Below are positions 1 through 8,281 of a stretch of 31,677 nucleotides of DNA, in pieces. Source of the stretch: Bacteroidales bacterium UBA6445 (GTDB lineage Bacteria; Bacteroidota; Bacteroidia; Bacteroidales; UBA932); the NCBI GenBank assembly GCA_002439585.1, contig DJOF01000012.1, forward strand, positions 89,153-120,829, in the 5' to 3' direction. The notes under the pieces were generated by a model, which did not search any database, was not told the DNA's origin, and was given only the letters and a program-made list of their open reading frames with translations. A program made the position numbers and the translations under genes. Position 1 is the first letter of the stretch. The number at the start of each line of letters is the position of its first letter.

Positions 1-59
1 TACGGGTATCCAGGGCCGACGCTCATTGTCTAGCCGGAGTAAGAACAAAAGACTTTACT

Positions 60-67
60 TATATTTG
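60..67 (+). promoter_or_regulatory. putative -7 promoter box of the AraC regulator
   Basis: The sequence TATATTTG matches the Bacteroidota -7 consensus TAnnTTTG exactly. I see no good -33 TTTG at the usual 19-21 base spacing. If used, transcription would begin just after the upstream ATG at 72, which favours the ATG at 102 as the real start of the gene. Confidence 0.4.
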
Positions 68-101
68 TTCTTTGATTATAAAAGACAAGACGCTGACGAT
101 G

Positions 102-1049
102 AATAATAAGACGACAGATGAACACTCCGCGAAGACGATGAATTTTGTCAAATTCGGGATGCTCCAGTTCTCTGGAAACTCTATCAGCATAGATAATATA
201 TTGATCATTGACGATAACTTGGACCACGATGCCGGGAATAACCCCGATCCCGAAGAGTCACACCCGTCTAAACTGCTCGCAGACCTGTGTATTATATGTA
301 CTGCTGGCCGTATATCTATCAGAGCCAACCAAAAGATGATAAGCCTCTACAGGAGAGATGTGTTCATTGCATTCTCGGGCTTTATAGCTGACCATTTCGA
401 AATGTCTCCGGACGCACGAATGATCATAATAGGGATCAACCAGGATTTTCTCATGAGACTTCCGCTCAAGAGCAGTGCTGAACTTATGAAATGGCTGATA
501 GTCAAAGGCGGCTTGACCTCCATACATGCCACTGAGAGCCATTTCAACATATTTATCGAGTGCTACCGAGCTTTCAGGAAACTCCACGCCATCACGGACA
601 AAGAGTTCCGACAAGAAGCCATAATCGGCTTTATCCACTGTGTCCTAGCTCTATTTGCCTCAGGGTTGAAAGATCACGATAAGGAAGAGATTAAACCGGA
701 GATCTCCCACAAAAAAGACATTACTGTCAAGTTTCTCAACGATGTGCATGAATTCTGCAGCACGGAGAGGAAAATCTCATTTTACGCTGCACGAAGTTTC
801 CTTTCTCCCAAATATTTCGCAAGGATAATCACCGAAACCCTCGGTAAGAAACCGGGAGACATCATAAAGGAGAATGTTGTGCTTGAGGCCAAAGTACTCC
901 TCTTTAGGAAGAACCTGTCAATACAGCAGATCAGTGACAAACTCAATTTTCCTAATGCTTCGTTCTTCTGCAAATATTTCAAATCGGTAACCGGATGTTC
1001 TCCGCTCAAATTCCGTGTCAACGGGGAACAGACCATCACACGCCGCTAA
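102..1049 (+). CDS. AraC-family transcriptional regulator
   Basis: This gene encodes a DNA-binding regulator of about 315 residues. The last 90 or so residues form an AraC-type double helix-turn-helix. They include the recognisable second-helix signature around 'SIQQISDKLNFPNASFFCKYF', followed by 'TGCSPLKFR', a typical AraC ending. The N-terminal 200 residues resemble the sensor or cupin half of AraC proteins only loosely, so the ligand is unknown. An ATG at 72 is also in frame, but the promoter-like box at 60-67 would leave almost no leader, so 102 is preferred; 138 is possible. The gene lies directly upstream of, and in the same direction as, a large surface lipoprotein gene. Control of that neighbour is plausible but is inference. 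Confidence 0.85.
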   Translation, partial: NNKTTDEHSAKTMNFVKFGMLQFSGNSISIDNILIIDDNLDHDAGNNPDPEESHPSKLLADLCIICTAGRISIRANQKMISLYRRDVFIAFSGFIADHFEMSPDARMIIIGINQDFLMRLPLKSSAELMKWLIVKGGLTSIHATESHFNIFIECYRAFRKLHAITDKEFRQEAIIGFIHCVLALFASGLKDHDKEEIKPEISHKKDITVKFLNDVHEFCSTERKISFYAARSFLSPKYFARIITETLGKKPGDIIKENVVLEAKVLLFRKNLSIQQISDKLNFPNASFFCKYFKSVTGCSPLKFRVNGEQTITRR

Positions 1050-1091
1050 GTCATGACTACCCTGCCACCCATTGAAGGGAATATCCTGCGC

Positions 1092-1121
1092 AATGCTTTA
1101 GAAACAAGCCTCTAAAACATT
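1092..1121 (+). terminator. weak stem-loop after the AraC gene
   Basis: AATG-C-TTTAGA, an eight-base loop, then TCTAAA-A-CATT form a ten-pair stem with one mismatch. No T-run follows, so it may be only a weak terminator or a chance structure. Confidence 0.3.
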
Positions 1122-1133
1122 AACAGCCACAGG

Positions 1134-1165
1134 TTTCGCAAGTATAATATTTTTTGTTAGATTTG
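1134..1165 (+). promoter_or_regulatory. putative promoter of the surface lipoprotein gene
   Basis: TTTC at 1134-1137 is followed by exactly 20 bases and then TAGATTTG at 1158-1165, a full match to the Bacteroidota -7 consensus. The predicted start of transcription near 1172 leaves a leader of about 70 bases that contains the hexamer repeat at 1204-1230. Confidence 0.5.
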
Positions 1166-1203
1166 CCATTCTTATTGGATGTCGCATACAACAGGCATAC
1201 AAC

Positions 1204-1230
1204 AACAATAACAATAACAATAACAATAAC
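1204..1230 (+). repeat. hexanucleotide tandem repeat AACAAT x4.5
   Basis: Four perfect copies of AACAAT (1204-1209, 1210-1215, 1216-1221, 1222-1227) plus a half copy AAC lie ten bases before the ATG at 1240, in the predicted 5' leader of the surface lipoprotein gene. Short tandem repeats in leaders can change copy number by slippage and so alter expression. Whether this one varies is not known. Confidence 0.85.
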
Positions 1231-1239
1231 ATTTCACAT

Positions 1240-3296
1240 ATGACAAAACTTATCTCACATGGGCATCAGCAATAGCGGCCCTTGCCGTCAGCATCACATG
1301 CTGCCAGAAGGAAGACAAATTCGTCACCACTAAGTATGAAGATACGAACATGCCGGAGGAACTTCCCTATGGAGGAGGCAGCTATGCAGTAACCATATCA
1401 CATGCCACTGTCACCAAAGCCGCACAAGCTGAGTTTCTGCCGTGGCAAGTCAGGCTCTCTCTTGACGGAGTCGAAGGTCAGATCAGGACTATCTCCGAAG
1501 TCAAAGACACAATCATGGTTCATGTCCCGGCAAACTACGGCATCAGCTCACGGTCTGTAAAGGTAGAAGCCTCATTCGGAACTCCGGACTCTCCTGCCAG
1601 TGCCGATTCATTCGAGACCATTTTCTCGGCAACTCAGAACTGTGCCCTGGTGAAAGTGGCCGAATTCTACTGGGCAAAGGGTAACCTAACCCTCAAGAAC
1701 GGCAAATTCGCTATCGCTGATAAGATGTCCGAGACCGGCCTATTCTTCAAGAAAGGCAGCCAGTACGGAATCCTGCCATCCGACAAGCCCTATGCAGGCA
1801 CCGCCTACAAGCCCGAGCCGATAGAGATCGCACTCGCGGACATACCTGAAAATAACATGGACATAGACCCTTGTACATTGGCAGATCCGACGCTAAGGAT
1901 GCCGACTCAGATAGAGGCCGCCTACCTGCTCGATGAAACCGACAATGAGCATACCTTAGACGGGGTCAAAGGTATAGGATTCAAGAACACCGACTTCTTC
2001 ATCCCGTTTACCGGTACTTTGGACAAAGCAACCGGGACATATACAAAGAATGATTATGCAGGATACTGGCTGCTTGGAGAGGACTATGACGGCAACCGAA
2101 TGGTATATGCCATCTCAGACGAATATTCGATGGTCTACTATGACCTAACTGACGGATATCTCGGCACTTTGAGATGCGTACGCAACATAAAGCAGCCATC
2201 ATACGTATCCCATTCACCAGCAACACTCACAGACGACGAGGCCTTTGAGCTTACAGTAGAGACAGATCCGGGAGACTTCCCTTTCTATAAAGTAAACCTT
2301 GTATCTGACAACGGTGACGACACCGAATTAGGAGCAAGTCCAAAGGTGCCGAACGTCAAATTTAATATACCGGCAAATACTATGAAAAAGTCTCTTGTAT
2401 GGAAGATCTTTGTCAACGGCAGATTTACCGGCAAGACTTTGGAACAGCCGGCCATGCAGGACTATGCCCTGTATGCAGGCCACACACCCAAGAGCGCTGA
2501 CTACAAAGCATTTACTCTTAAAGTCACAGTAGACACTGACATGAATAAGGTGCCAGTTGATATCAAGACTCCCGATGGGGTTGTCTACTCCAAGGATGCA
2601 TCAAGATGGACTCCGGTCGTGGAAATCCCGATTCCCGAGAATACCGGTGACGAGAGAACTCTGTCAATCTTCATTAACGGGAAGGATACCGGCAAGACTG
2701 TAGTTCAAGGCGGCGCTCCCGCAAAGGTCCAGTTCTCTGTGATCTGGAGCGAGGGCTATCTGACCGTGAAAGACGGTGCCTATACCTTTGCCGGACCAAA
2801 AGAGAGAGGAATGTATTTCAAATACAAGAGCAGATATGCCATCGATCTTGGCCAGGAGGTTACGGCTTCGAGCAAATATTCTGGAACCGCATACGGTCCA
2901 GAGCCTGTGCAGAAGTCTTACGAAGATTTGACTTACAACGAGGTAGACCCTTGCAGCCTTGTGCTTCCGGCTGGTACTTGGAGACTTCCTACTGCTGCAG
3001 AATTCACCGAGATGACAAAGGGTGGCAGCGTCGAGACTGTCAACAAAGAATACTATATGTGCACGGATGGGACTCAGAAGGTGTACCTGCCAAGTGGCGG
3101 ACAGCTTAAAGATACAGGCTCGGGAGTCACTTCTCCTACCAATGTCTTCGTATGGACGGCAGACCTGTCAGACAGCAAGCCCGAGACTCAGGCAAAATAC
3201 CTCTTGTGGATGTTTAGCGCAAGCGGTACACCGAAAATCGGCCCTGGCACGAACTTTACGAAAAGCATACAGGTACGCTGCGTAAGGAGCAAATAA
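1240..3296 (+). CDS. surface lipoprotein with two FISUMP-like modules; start region frameshifted
   Basis: The frame is open from 1245 to 3296. Its first codons encode a hydrophobic stretch (TWASAIAALAVSITCC) followed by QKEDK. That looks like a lipoprotein signal with the acidic surface-export motif known for Bacteroidota lipoproteins. No ATG, GTG or TTG occurs in this frame before 1350, while the well-placed ATG at 1240 is one base out of frame and meets a stop at 1273. One extra A in the AAAA run at 1245-1248 would give an intact 685-residue protein. The mature part has an Ig-like region, then module 1 (about residues 140-325), two Ig-like repeats ending in similar FVNGRFTGKT and FINGKDTGKT strands, and module 2 (about 500-685). 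Both modules carry SGTAYGPEP-like and DPCSL...WRLPTAAEF-like motifs, recalling the Fibrobacter succinogenes major paralogous (FISUMP) domain. Taken literally, only a 648-residue cytoplasmic form from ATG 1350 could be made. The function is probably adhesion or glycan binding, which is inference. Confidence 0.7.
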
Positions 3297-3310
3297 TACT
3301 GCGCGCATAT

Positions 3311-3367
3311 GTCAAAGCCCTCGTTGTCAGCCGAGACTGAAACTCGCCTGTCAGAGCGGCTTTCGAC
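3311..3367. terminator. possible bidirectional stem-loop between convergent genes
   Basis: GTCAAAGCC at 3311-3319 can pair with GGCTTTCGAC at 3358-3367 with one bulge, enclosing a long loop. It sits between the 3' ends of the lipoprotein gene and gdhA. There is no T-run, so terminator function is uncertain. Confidence 0.3.
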
Positions 3368-3372
3368 ATTGC

Positions 3373-4716
3373 CTATATTATACCCTGGGCAAGCATTGCC
3401 TCGGCAACCTTCATGAAGCCGGCAATATTAGCCCCTTTGACATAATTGATATATCCGTCAGGCTGGGTGCCGTATTTGACGCAGGCAGCATGGATAGCAT
3501 CCATGATACCGTGAAGCTTCTGATCCACCTCCTTTGCTGTCCAGCTAATATGCATCGCATTCTGGGTCATCTCAAGACCTGAAGTCGCAACGCCACCGGC
3601 ATTTACTGCCTTACCGGGTGCAAAGAGGATACCTGCTTTCTGGAACGCTGCAATCGCTCCAGGTTGGCACCCCATGTTGGATACTTCGAGACAGCACCAC
3701 GTACCGTTAGCAATCAACTCCTCGGCATCCGTCTCCGACATCTCGTTCTGGAACGCACAAGTCATTGCTATATCGCATTTTACACTCCATGCTTTCTTGC
3801 CAGGAATGAACTGTGAATCTGGGAACTTCTTGGCAAAAGGTGCAACCACGTCATTATTGGAAGCCCTAAGTTCAAGCATATAGTCAAGCTTCTCCTGAGT
3901 CATTCCGTTAGGATTGTAGATTACTCCGTCAGGACCCGAGATCGCCACTACTTTAGCACCTAACTGAGTGGCCTTCTCGCAAACGCCCCAAGAGACATTA
4001 CCGAAGCCAGAGACTGCAACCGTCTTGCCCTTGATATCCAAGTCCTTGTCATGATGATGCAGCATATGCTCAAGGAAATAAACGGCTCCATAACCGGTAG
4101 CCTCAGGACGTATAAGTGAACCGCCGTATTGTAGGCCTTTGCCAGTGAGGACTCCGTTGTGCTCGCGGGTGAGTTTCTTGTACATGCCCTCGAGGAAACC
4201 TATCTCCCTTCCGCCTACGCCTATGTCTCCTGCAGGGACATCCATGTCCGGGCCGATATTGCGCCATAGCTCAAGCATGAAAGCCTGACAAAAACGCATG
4301 ATCTCGCGGTCAGATTTCCCTTTGGGATTGAAGTCCGAACCGCCTTTGCCCCCGCCCATAGGAAGGGTTGTAAGGGCATTTTTGAAAGTCTGCTCGAAAC
4401 CAAGGAACTTCAGAATCGAGAGATTGACAGAAGGATGGAAACGAAGTCCTCCTTTGTAAGGGCCAATCGCATTATTGAACTGTACACGATAGCCTGTGTT
4501 GACTTGCACATCCCCGTTGTCATCCACCCAGGTAACCCTGAATGTAAGAATCCTGTCTGGCTCGACAAGACGCTCGATAATCTTGGCATCTTCGAACTCA
4601 GGATGCTTATTGTAGACATCCTCTATCGACTCCAATACTTCCCTCACTGCCTGAAGATATTCTTTCTCTGTGGGGTACTTGGCCTGAAGCCCGGCCATTA
4701 TCTGCTCGGTTTTCAT
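3373..4716 (-). CDS. gdhA: NADP-type glutamate dehydrogenase
   Basis: This cytoplasmic hexameric enzyme interconverts 2-oxoglutarate plus ammonium and glutamate, and is the main ammonium-assimilation route in many gut Bacteroidales. The 447-residue length matches the roughly 450-residue bacterial class. Visible landmarks are the substrate-binding YKGGLRFHP (K88), the catalytic-lysine motif PMGGGKGGSDFNPKG (K124), PAGDIGVGGREIG, and the nucleotide-binding AVSGFGNVSWG. NADPH rather than NADH preference is inferred from similarity to the GdhA class, not proven. The gene stands alone, convergent with the lipoprotein gene, and has its own promoter-like box at 4751-4758. Confidence 0.96.
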   Translation of the reverse strand: MKTEQIMAGLQAKYPTEKEYLQAVREVLESIEDVYNKHPEFEDAKIIERLVEPDRILTFRVTWVDDNGDVQVNTGYRVQFNNAIGPYKGGLRFHPSVNLSILKFLGFEQTFKNALTTLPMGGGKGGSDFNPKGKSDREIMRFCQAFMLELWRNIGPDMDVPAGDIGVGGREIGFLEGMYKKLTREHNGVLTGKGLQYGGSLIRPEATGYGAVYFLEHMLHHHDKDLDIKGKTVAVSGFGNVSWGVCEKATQLGAKVVAISGPDGVIYNPNGMTQEKLDYMLELRASNNDVVAPFAKKFPDSQFIPGKKAWSVKCDIAMTCAFQNEMSETDAEELIANGTWCCLEVSNMGCQPGAIAAFQKAGILFAPGKAVNAGGVATSGLEMTQNAMHISWTAKEVDQKLHGIMDAIHAACVKYGTQPDGYINYVKGANIAGFMKVAEAMLAQGII

Positions 4717-4750
4717 ATGTCAATATTTAATTTGTCATACTGTCTTATTA

Positions 4751-4758
4751 CAAATCTA
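4751..4758 (-). promoter_or_regulatory. putative -7 promoter box of gdhA
   Basis: On the minus strand this reads TAGATTTG, a full match to TAnnTTTG, about 35 bases before the gdhA ATG. The -33 region is T-rich but has no clean TTTG. Confidence 0.45.
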
Positions 4759-4868
4759 ATAATAAGAAACGTTAAAAACATAATAAATTTTCAGAAATTG
4801 TACGTGCAGGGATAAGTTCGAAGAAATAAAGAAAACAAGCTCGTCCTACCACGACATAGTAATTTACT

Positions 4869-4906
4869 AAAAACGGGCAATACAGAGATATTTCTGTATC
4901 ACCCGT
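4869..4906 (-). terminator. intrinsic terminator of the nadK-uppS-bamA-skp operon
   Basis: Read on the minus strand, ACGGG-TG-ATACAGA, a six-base loop, TCTGTAT-TG-CCCGT form a five-plus-seven pair stem with one symmetric internal mismatch. A run TTTTTAG follows directly. This is a classical intrinsic terminator, about 110 bases past the skp stop codon. The rest of 4717-5018 holds the gdhA promoter and the decayed repeats at 4947-5018. Confidence 0.8.
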
Positions 4907-4946
4907 AAATTTAAGAAGTTGCTGCAGGAATGCCTGCCGTGCAGTC

Positions 4947-5060
4947 CGAGGCCGCTGTTCTGCCTGAAGCTGCTACTCTACCGCTGAGCGGCCTGTTGCT
5001 CCGCCTAAAGCTGCTGCACTACTGCTGAGCGGCGGCCTGCTGCTCTGCCTGAAGCTGCTG
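4947..5060 (-). repeat. decayed tandem copies of the skp 3' end
   Basis: Three related units of about 41 bases lie in tandem: 5019-5060 (the real C-terminal codons and stop of skp), 4976-5018 and 4947-4975. All share, on the minus strand, the pattern CAGCTT(C/T)AGGC(A/G)GA followed by a GCC-rich segment. The two outer units lie beyond the stop codon and have diverged by substitutions and small deletions. Confidence 0.75.
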
Positions 5061-5588
5061 TTGGAGAGACTCAAGGGTACGCCCCTCAGGAATACCAAGA
5101 GCTTTCCTTGCTTCGGGAGTAAGGTCTTTGCTCTGAGCCTCATTTACATAAAGGAGAGAACTCTTCTCAAACACATAGATATACCCACCGGCCTTCGCAA
5201 GCTTGTTGACAGCGTCTATTGCCTTCTGCTGAATAGGTGCCATAAGCTGGCTCTGCTGCTGTTGAAGCTCCTGCTGGATTGATTGGTCAAACTCCTGAAT
5301 CCTATTCTGAATATCGCTTAGCTCCTTCTCCTTGCTGTCACGTATCGCAGCTGTCCATGTACTGCTCTTCTGCTGGTACTGCTGAAGCTTGGACTGGTAC
5401 TCCTCAAGCATGCTCCTATAAGTATCCTGAGCCTCCTGCTGTGCTGCTGCAATCTGAGCCCTTGCCGAATCTGCCTCAGGCATGAGCATGACAAGCTCGT
5501 TGAAATTGACGTGCGCGAACTTAGGCGTCTGCGCGGATGCTGTGAGCGCCAATAAAGCTGACACTGCGATCAAAATAATTTTTTTCAT
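5019..5588 (-). CDS. periplasmic chaperone, Skp/OmpH family
   Basis: This is a Skp-like chaperone that holds unfolded outer-membrane proteins in the periplasm for the BAM complex. The start at 5588 gives 189 residues and begins with a clean signal peptide (MKKIILIAVSALLALTASAQ, cleaved before or near TPKF). An in-frame ATG eight codons upstream would put FKFDDD ahead of the signal and is less likely. After a short beta strand (FAHVNFNELV) comes a long charged, Gln-rich coiled coil at about residues 40-130, then the C-terminal fold (KAGGYIYVFEKSSLLYVN). The tail is Gln/Ala-rich (LQQQLQAEQQAAAQQ) and longer than needed for the fold; its codons are the source of the downstream decayed repeats. 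The gene lies 28 bases after bamA, and the transcript ends at the terminator at 4869-4906. Confidence 0.9.
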   Translation of the reverse strand: MKKIILIAVSALLALTASAQTPKFAHVNFNELVMLMPEADSARAQIAAAQQEAQDTYRSMLEEYQSKLQQYQQKSSTWTAAIRDSKEKELSDIQNRIQEFDQSIQQELQQQQSQLMAPIQQKAIDAVNKLAKAGGYIYVFEKSSLLYVNEAQSKDLTPEARKALGIPEGRTLESLQQQLQAEQQAAAQQ

Positions 5589-5616
5589 ATCATCATCAAA
5601 TTTAAATTTCATACTA

Positions 5617-8208
5617 TCAGAACTGCTGTCCTATAAGGAAATGGAACTGTCCCTTGCCGTAGGTATCATCATCGAAGCCATAGCCCCAGTCTATACCGAG
5701 AAGACCGATCACAGGAAGGTATACCCTCACGCCGACTCCGGCAGACCTCTTGATCTGGAAAGGATTGAAATCACGGATGTCAGACCAAGCATTACCGCCT
5801 TCGAGGAATACGAGGGCGAAGATCGTTGACTGCGGCTGCATTATCACAGGATAGCGGAGCTCAACAGTAAACTTGTCGTAGACATTACCAGAATAAGAGT
5901 ATCCGTTGGAATTGTACTGCGTAGGAAGATAGGGGGTAAGAGAATAGTTCTCATATCCTCTAAGGGCAATCACCTCTGTACCATAGGAGTTGTAACCTGA
6001 CATACCATCGCCGCCGACAAGGAAGCCCTCGAACGGAGAATAGCCCCACTTCCTGTTGTAATATCCGAGATATCCAAATTGAGCTCTGGTCATGAGCACA
6101 AGATTGCCGGCAAGTTTGGTATACAGAGAACCCTTGAAACTCCACTTGTGATACTCAATCCATTTGTACCTATCCTGAGCCGACCAGTTGTCATAATTGA
6201 TATCTCTCCAATTGTCGACATGGACAGAATTGCCGTATGCGTCCTTGCTGCCTTTGTCCTTGTGTCTGAACAGGGAGAATGGCGGGGTAAGTTGCACTGA
6301 GAAAGAGAGGTCAGAGCCTTGACGCGGATAGATCTGCTGGTCAGTGGATGTCCTCGAAAGTCCAAGAGTATAGCTTATGTTGTGGGAGATTCCGTCATCG
6401 AATATGAAATTGTTCGAATACCAATTGTTTAGGTCGTAAGTCTGCCAACTTAGCTGATTGTAAAGGACGAAATAGTTGTCAGGCCATTTGAGGCGGTTAC
6501 CTATACCTGCGGAGAATCCGTACACAACGAACTGCCTGTCATTATTGAGGATATTCCACATAAGATAAGAGTTGGTCTGACGGCTGTAATAGGCAGACAG
6601 GCTGAGAGATGTAGGCTTCTTTCCAAACAGCCACGGCTCTACGAAACTTGCAGACAGGGACGAATAGTAAGTACCGCTCGTCTGGAAACGGAAAGCGAGG
6701 TTCTGCGCATCACCGAGAGGCACCGGACGCCACGCTCCTTTGTCAAACATTCTCCTTGTGGAGAAATTGTTGAAACTTACACCTACTGTGGCAACAAATG
6801 TACGTCCTCCCCATCCTCCTGAAAGTTCAAGCTGGCTCGAAGGCTTCTCCGTCACGTTGTAGACTATGTCAACAGTACTGTTGAGTTGATCGGGGATGAT
6901 TGAATAACCCTTGGCAGGGTCTGTTATTGCCTCAGGATCGAACTGGCCAAGAGACGCTATCTCTCTGATGGAACGCTCGAAATCTGTCTGGCTGAAAAGA
7001 TAGCCAGGGCGGGTGAAAATCTGTCTGCGGACAACCTTCTCATTGGTGAGATCATTGCCGTTGATGATGATATTGTTGAGAGTGGCCTGCTTGCCCTCGG
7101 CTATACGAAGCTCGACGTCCACAGAGTCGCCTGCAACATTCAGTTCCACCGGCTGAACCATGAAGAAAAGATAACCGTTGTCTCTATAAAGCTTTGACAC
7201 GTCCATGTCACCCTGCTTGCCGCCTCCCTGAAGACGATGCTCCAATGTAACGACATCATATACATCACCCTTGTGAATCTGAAGGATGGAATTAAGGGCG
7301 TCTGTGGTATATACTGAGTTACCTGTCCAAGTTATATTTCTGAAGTAATATTTCTTGCCTTCATCAATACGGAAATTTATTCCCAACCTGTCCGGCTTGA
7401 CATAATATATAGAATCGCTTACCAGTCGGGCATCCCTGTAACCAGCCTCATTGAACGCACTGATAAGGGATTTCTTATCATTCTGATATTCTTTCTCGTT
7501 GAATTTCTTGCTACTGAAGAAGTTGTAGATTTTGGCAGACTTGGTCTTCTTCATGGACTTGGCCAACTTAAAATCGCTGATATCAGTATTTCCGATAAAA
7601 TTGATTGTCTTGATCTTGATCTTAGGCCCTCTATCCACAGCATAGTTGACACGGATGGCATTGCGAACGACAGTATCTTTGCTCACCTGCGGCTTAACCT
7701 CCACATTGAGGAAACCTTTGCTCTGATAATACCTCTTAATGATGTCGACGGAAGTCTTTGCCACATAGTCTGAGTATTCGCTTCCTCTGCGATAATTAAG
7801 CCTCTCCATCAGATCCTTCTTCTCTCCGCTCTTAACTCCAGTAAATGACCACTTCGACACTCTCGGACGCTCCTGTATGGCGACCCTCAAGAAAACCGAA
7901 TCTCCTGACGGGGACAGAGAATCCGCATATACCGCTATGTTCTGAAAATACCGCTGAAGCCACAACCGATTCACTATCGAGGAGATATCATCTCCAGGTA
8001 TCGTGACCTCCATTCCCTTGCGAATGCCACATTGCTGGAGTATCTGTCTGTCTCCGAACGCCCTGTTGCCACTTACAGTTACTCCCCCGACAACATATTT
8101 GCGGGGATTGTTATAGTCAATCTCCACCGAACCGCCCTTCTGCTGTCCGAATGCCACGGACTGCAATAACAGAAGCACAGCCACGCAGAAAATGTTAACT
8201 CCCTTCAT
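5617..8208 (-). CDS. bamA: outer-membrane assembly factor BamA (Omp85)
   Basis: BamA is the central beta-barrel of the BAM machine, which inserts proteins into the outer membrane. The 863-residue product starts with a signal peptide (MKGVNIFCVAVLLLLQSVAFGQ). A series of POTRA repeats follows to about residue 440; visible repeat landmarks are YVVGGVTVSGN, RVSKWSFTGVKSG, IKIKTINFIGN, YFRNITWTGN and TLNNIIINGND. The C-terminal half is a 16-strand-type barrel with alternating aromatic strands, the conserved VGGDGMSGYN near residue 710, and a terminal aromatic (IGQQF), as expected for an OMP beta signal. It sits between uppS and skp, a conserved envelope grouping. Confidence 0.96.
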   Translation of the reverse strand: MKGVNIFCVAVLLLLQSVAFGQQKGGSVEIDYNNPRKYVVGGVTVSGNRAFGDRQILQQCGIRKGMEVTIPGDDISSIVNRLWLQRYFQNIAVYADSLSPSGDSVFLRVAIQERPRVSKWSFTGVKSGEKKDLMERLNYRRGSEYSDYVAKTSVDIIKRYYQSKGFLNVEVKPQVSKDTVVRNAIRVNYAVDRGPKIKIKTINFIGNTDISDFKLAKSMKKTKSAKIYNFFSSKKFNEKEYQNDKKSLISAFNEAGYRDARLVSDSIYYVKPDRLGINFRIDEGKKYYFRNITWTGNSVYTTDALNSILQIHKGDVYDVVTLEHRLQGGGKQGDMDVSKLYRDNGYLFFMVQPVELNVAGDSVDVELRIAEGKQATLNNIIINGNDLTNEKVVRRQIFTRPGYLFSQTDFERSIREIASLGQFDPEAITDPAKGYSIIPDQLNSTVDIVYNVTEKPSSQLELSGGWGGRTFVATVGVSFNNFSTRRMFDKGAWRPVPLGDAQNLAFRFQTSGTYYSSLSASFVEPWLFGKKPTSLSLSAYYSRQTNSYLMWNILNNDRQFVVYGFSAGIGNRLKWPDNYFVLYNQLSWQTYDLNNWYSNNFIFDDGISHNISYTLGLSRTSTDQQIYPRQGSDLSFSVQLTPPFSLFRHKDKGSKDAYGNSVHVDNWRDINYDNWSAQDRYKWIEYHKWSFKGSLYTKLAGNLVLMTRAQFGYLGYYNRKWGYSPFEGFLVGGDGMSGYNSYGTEVIALRGYENYSLTPYLPTQYNSNGYSYSGNVYDKFTVELRYPVIMQPQSTIFALVFLEGGNAWSDIRDFNPFQIKRSAGVGVRVYLPVIGLLGIDWGYGFDDDTYGKGQFHFLIGQQF

Positions 8209-8281
8209 CTAATTTGATTAATATCCTACAAAGATACGATTTATTTCGGACTCTGCCTATATCAAGACCACTATCAATGAG

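Noticed and set aside
1204..1230. CRISPR-like or origin iteron array
   Set aside because: The unit is only six bases with no spacers, and no replication gene is nearby. It is a simple tandem repeat.
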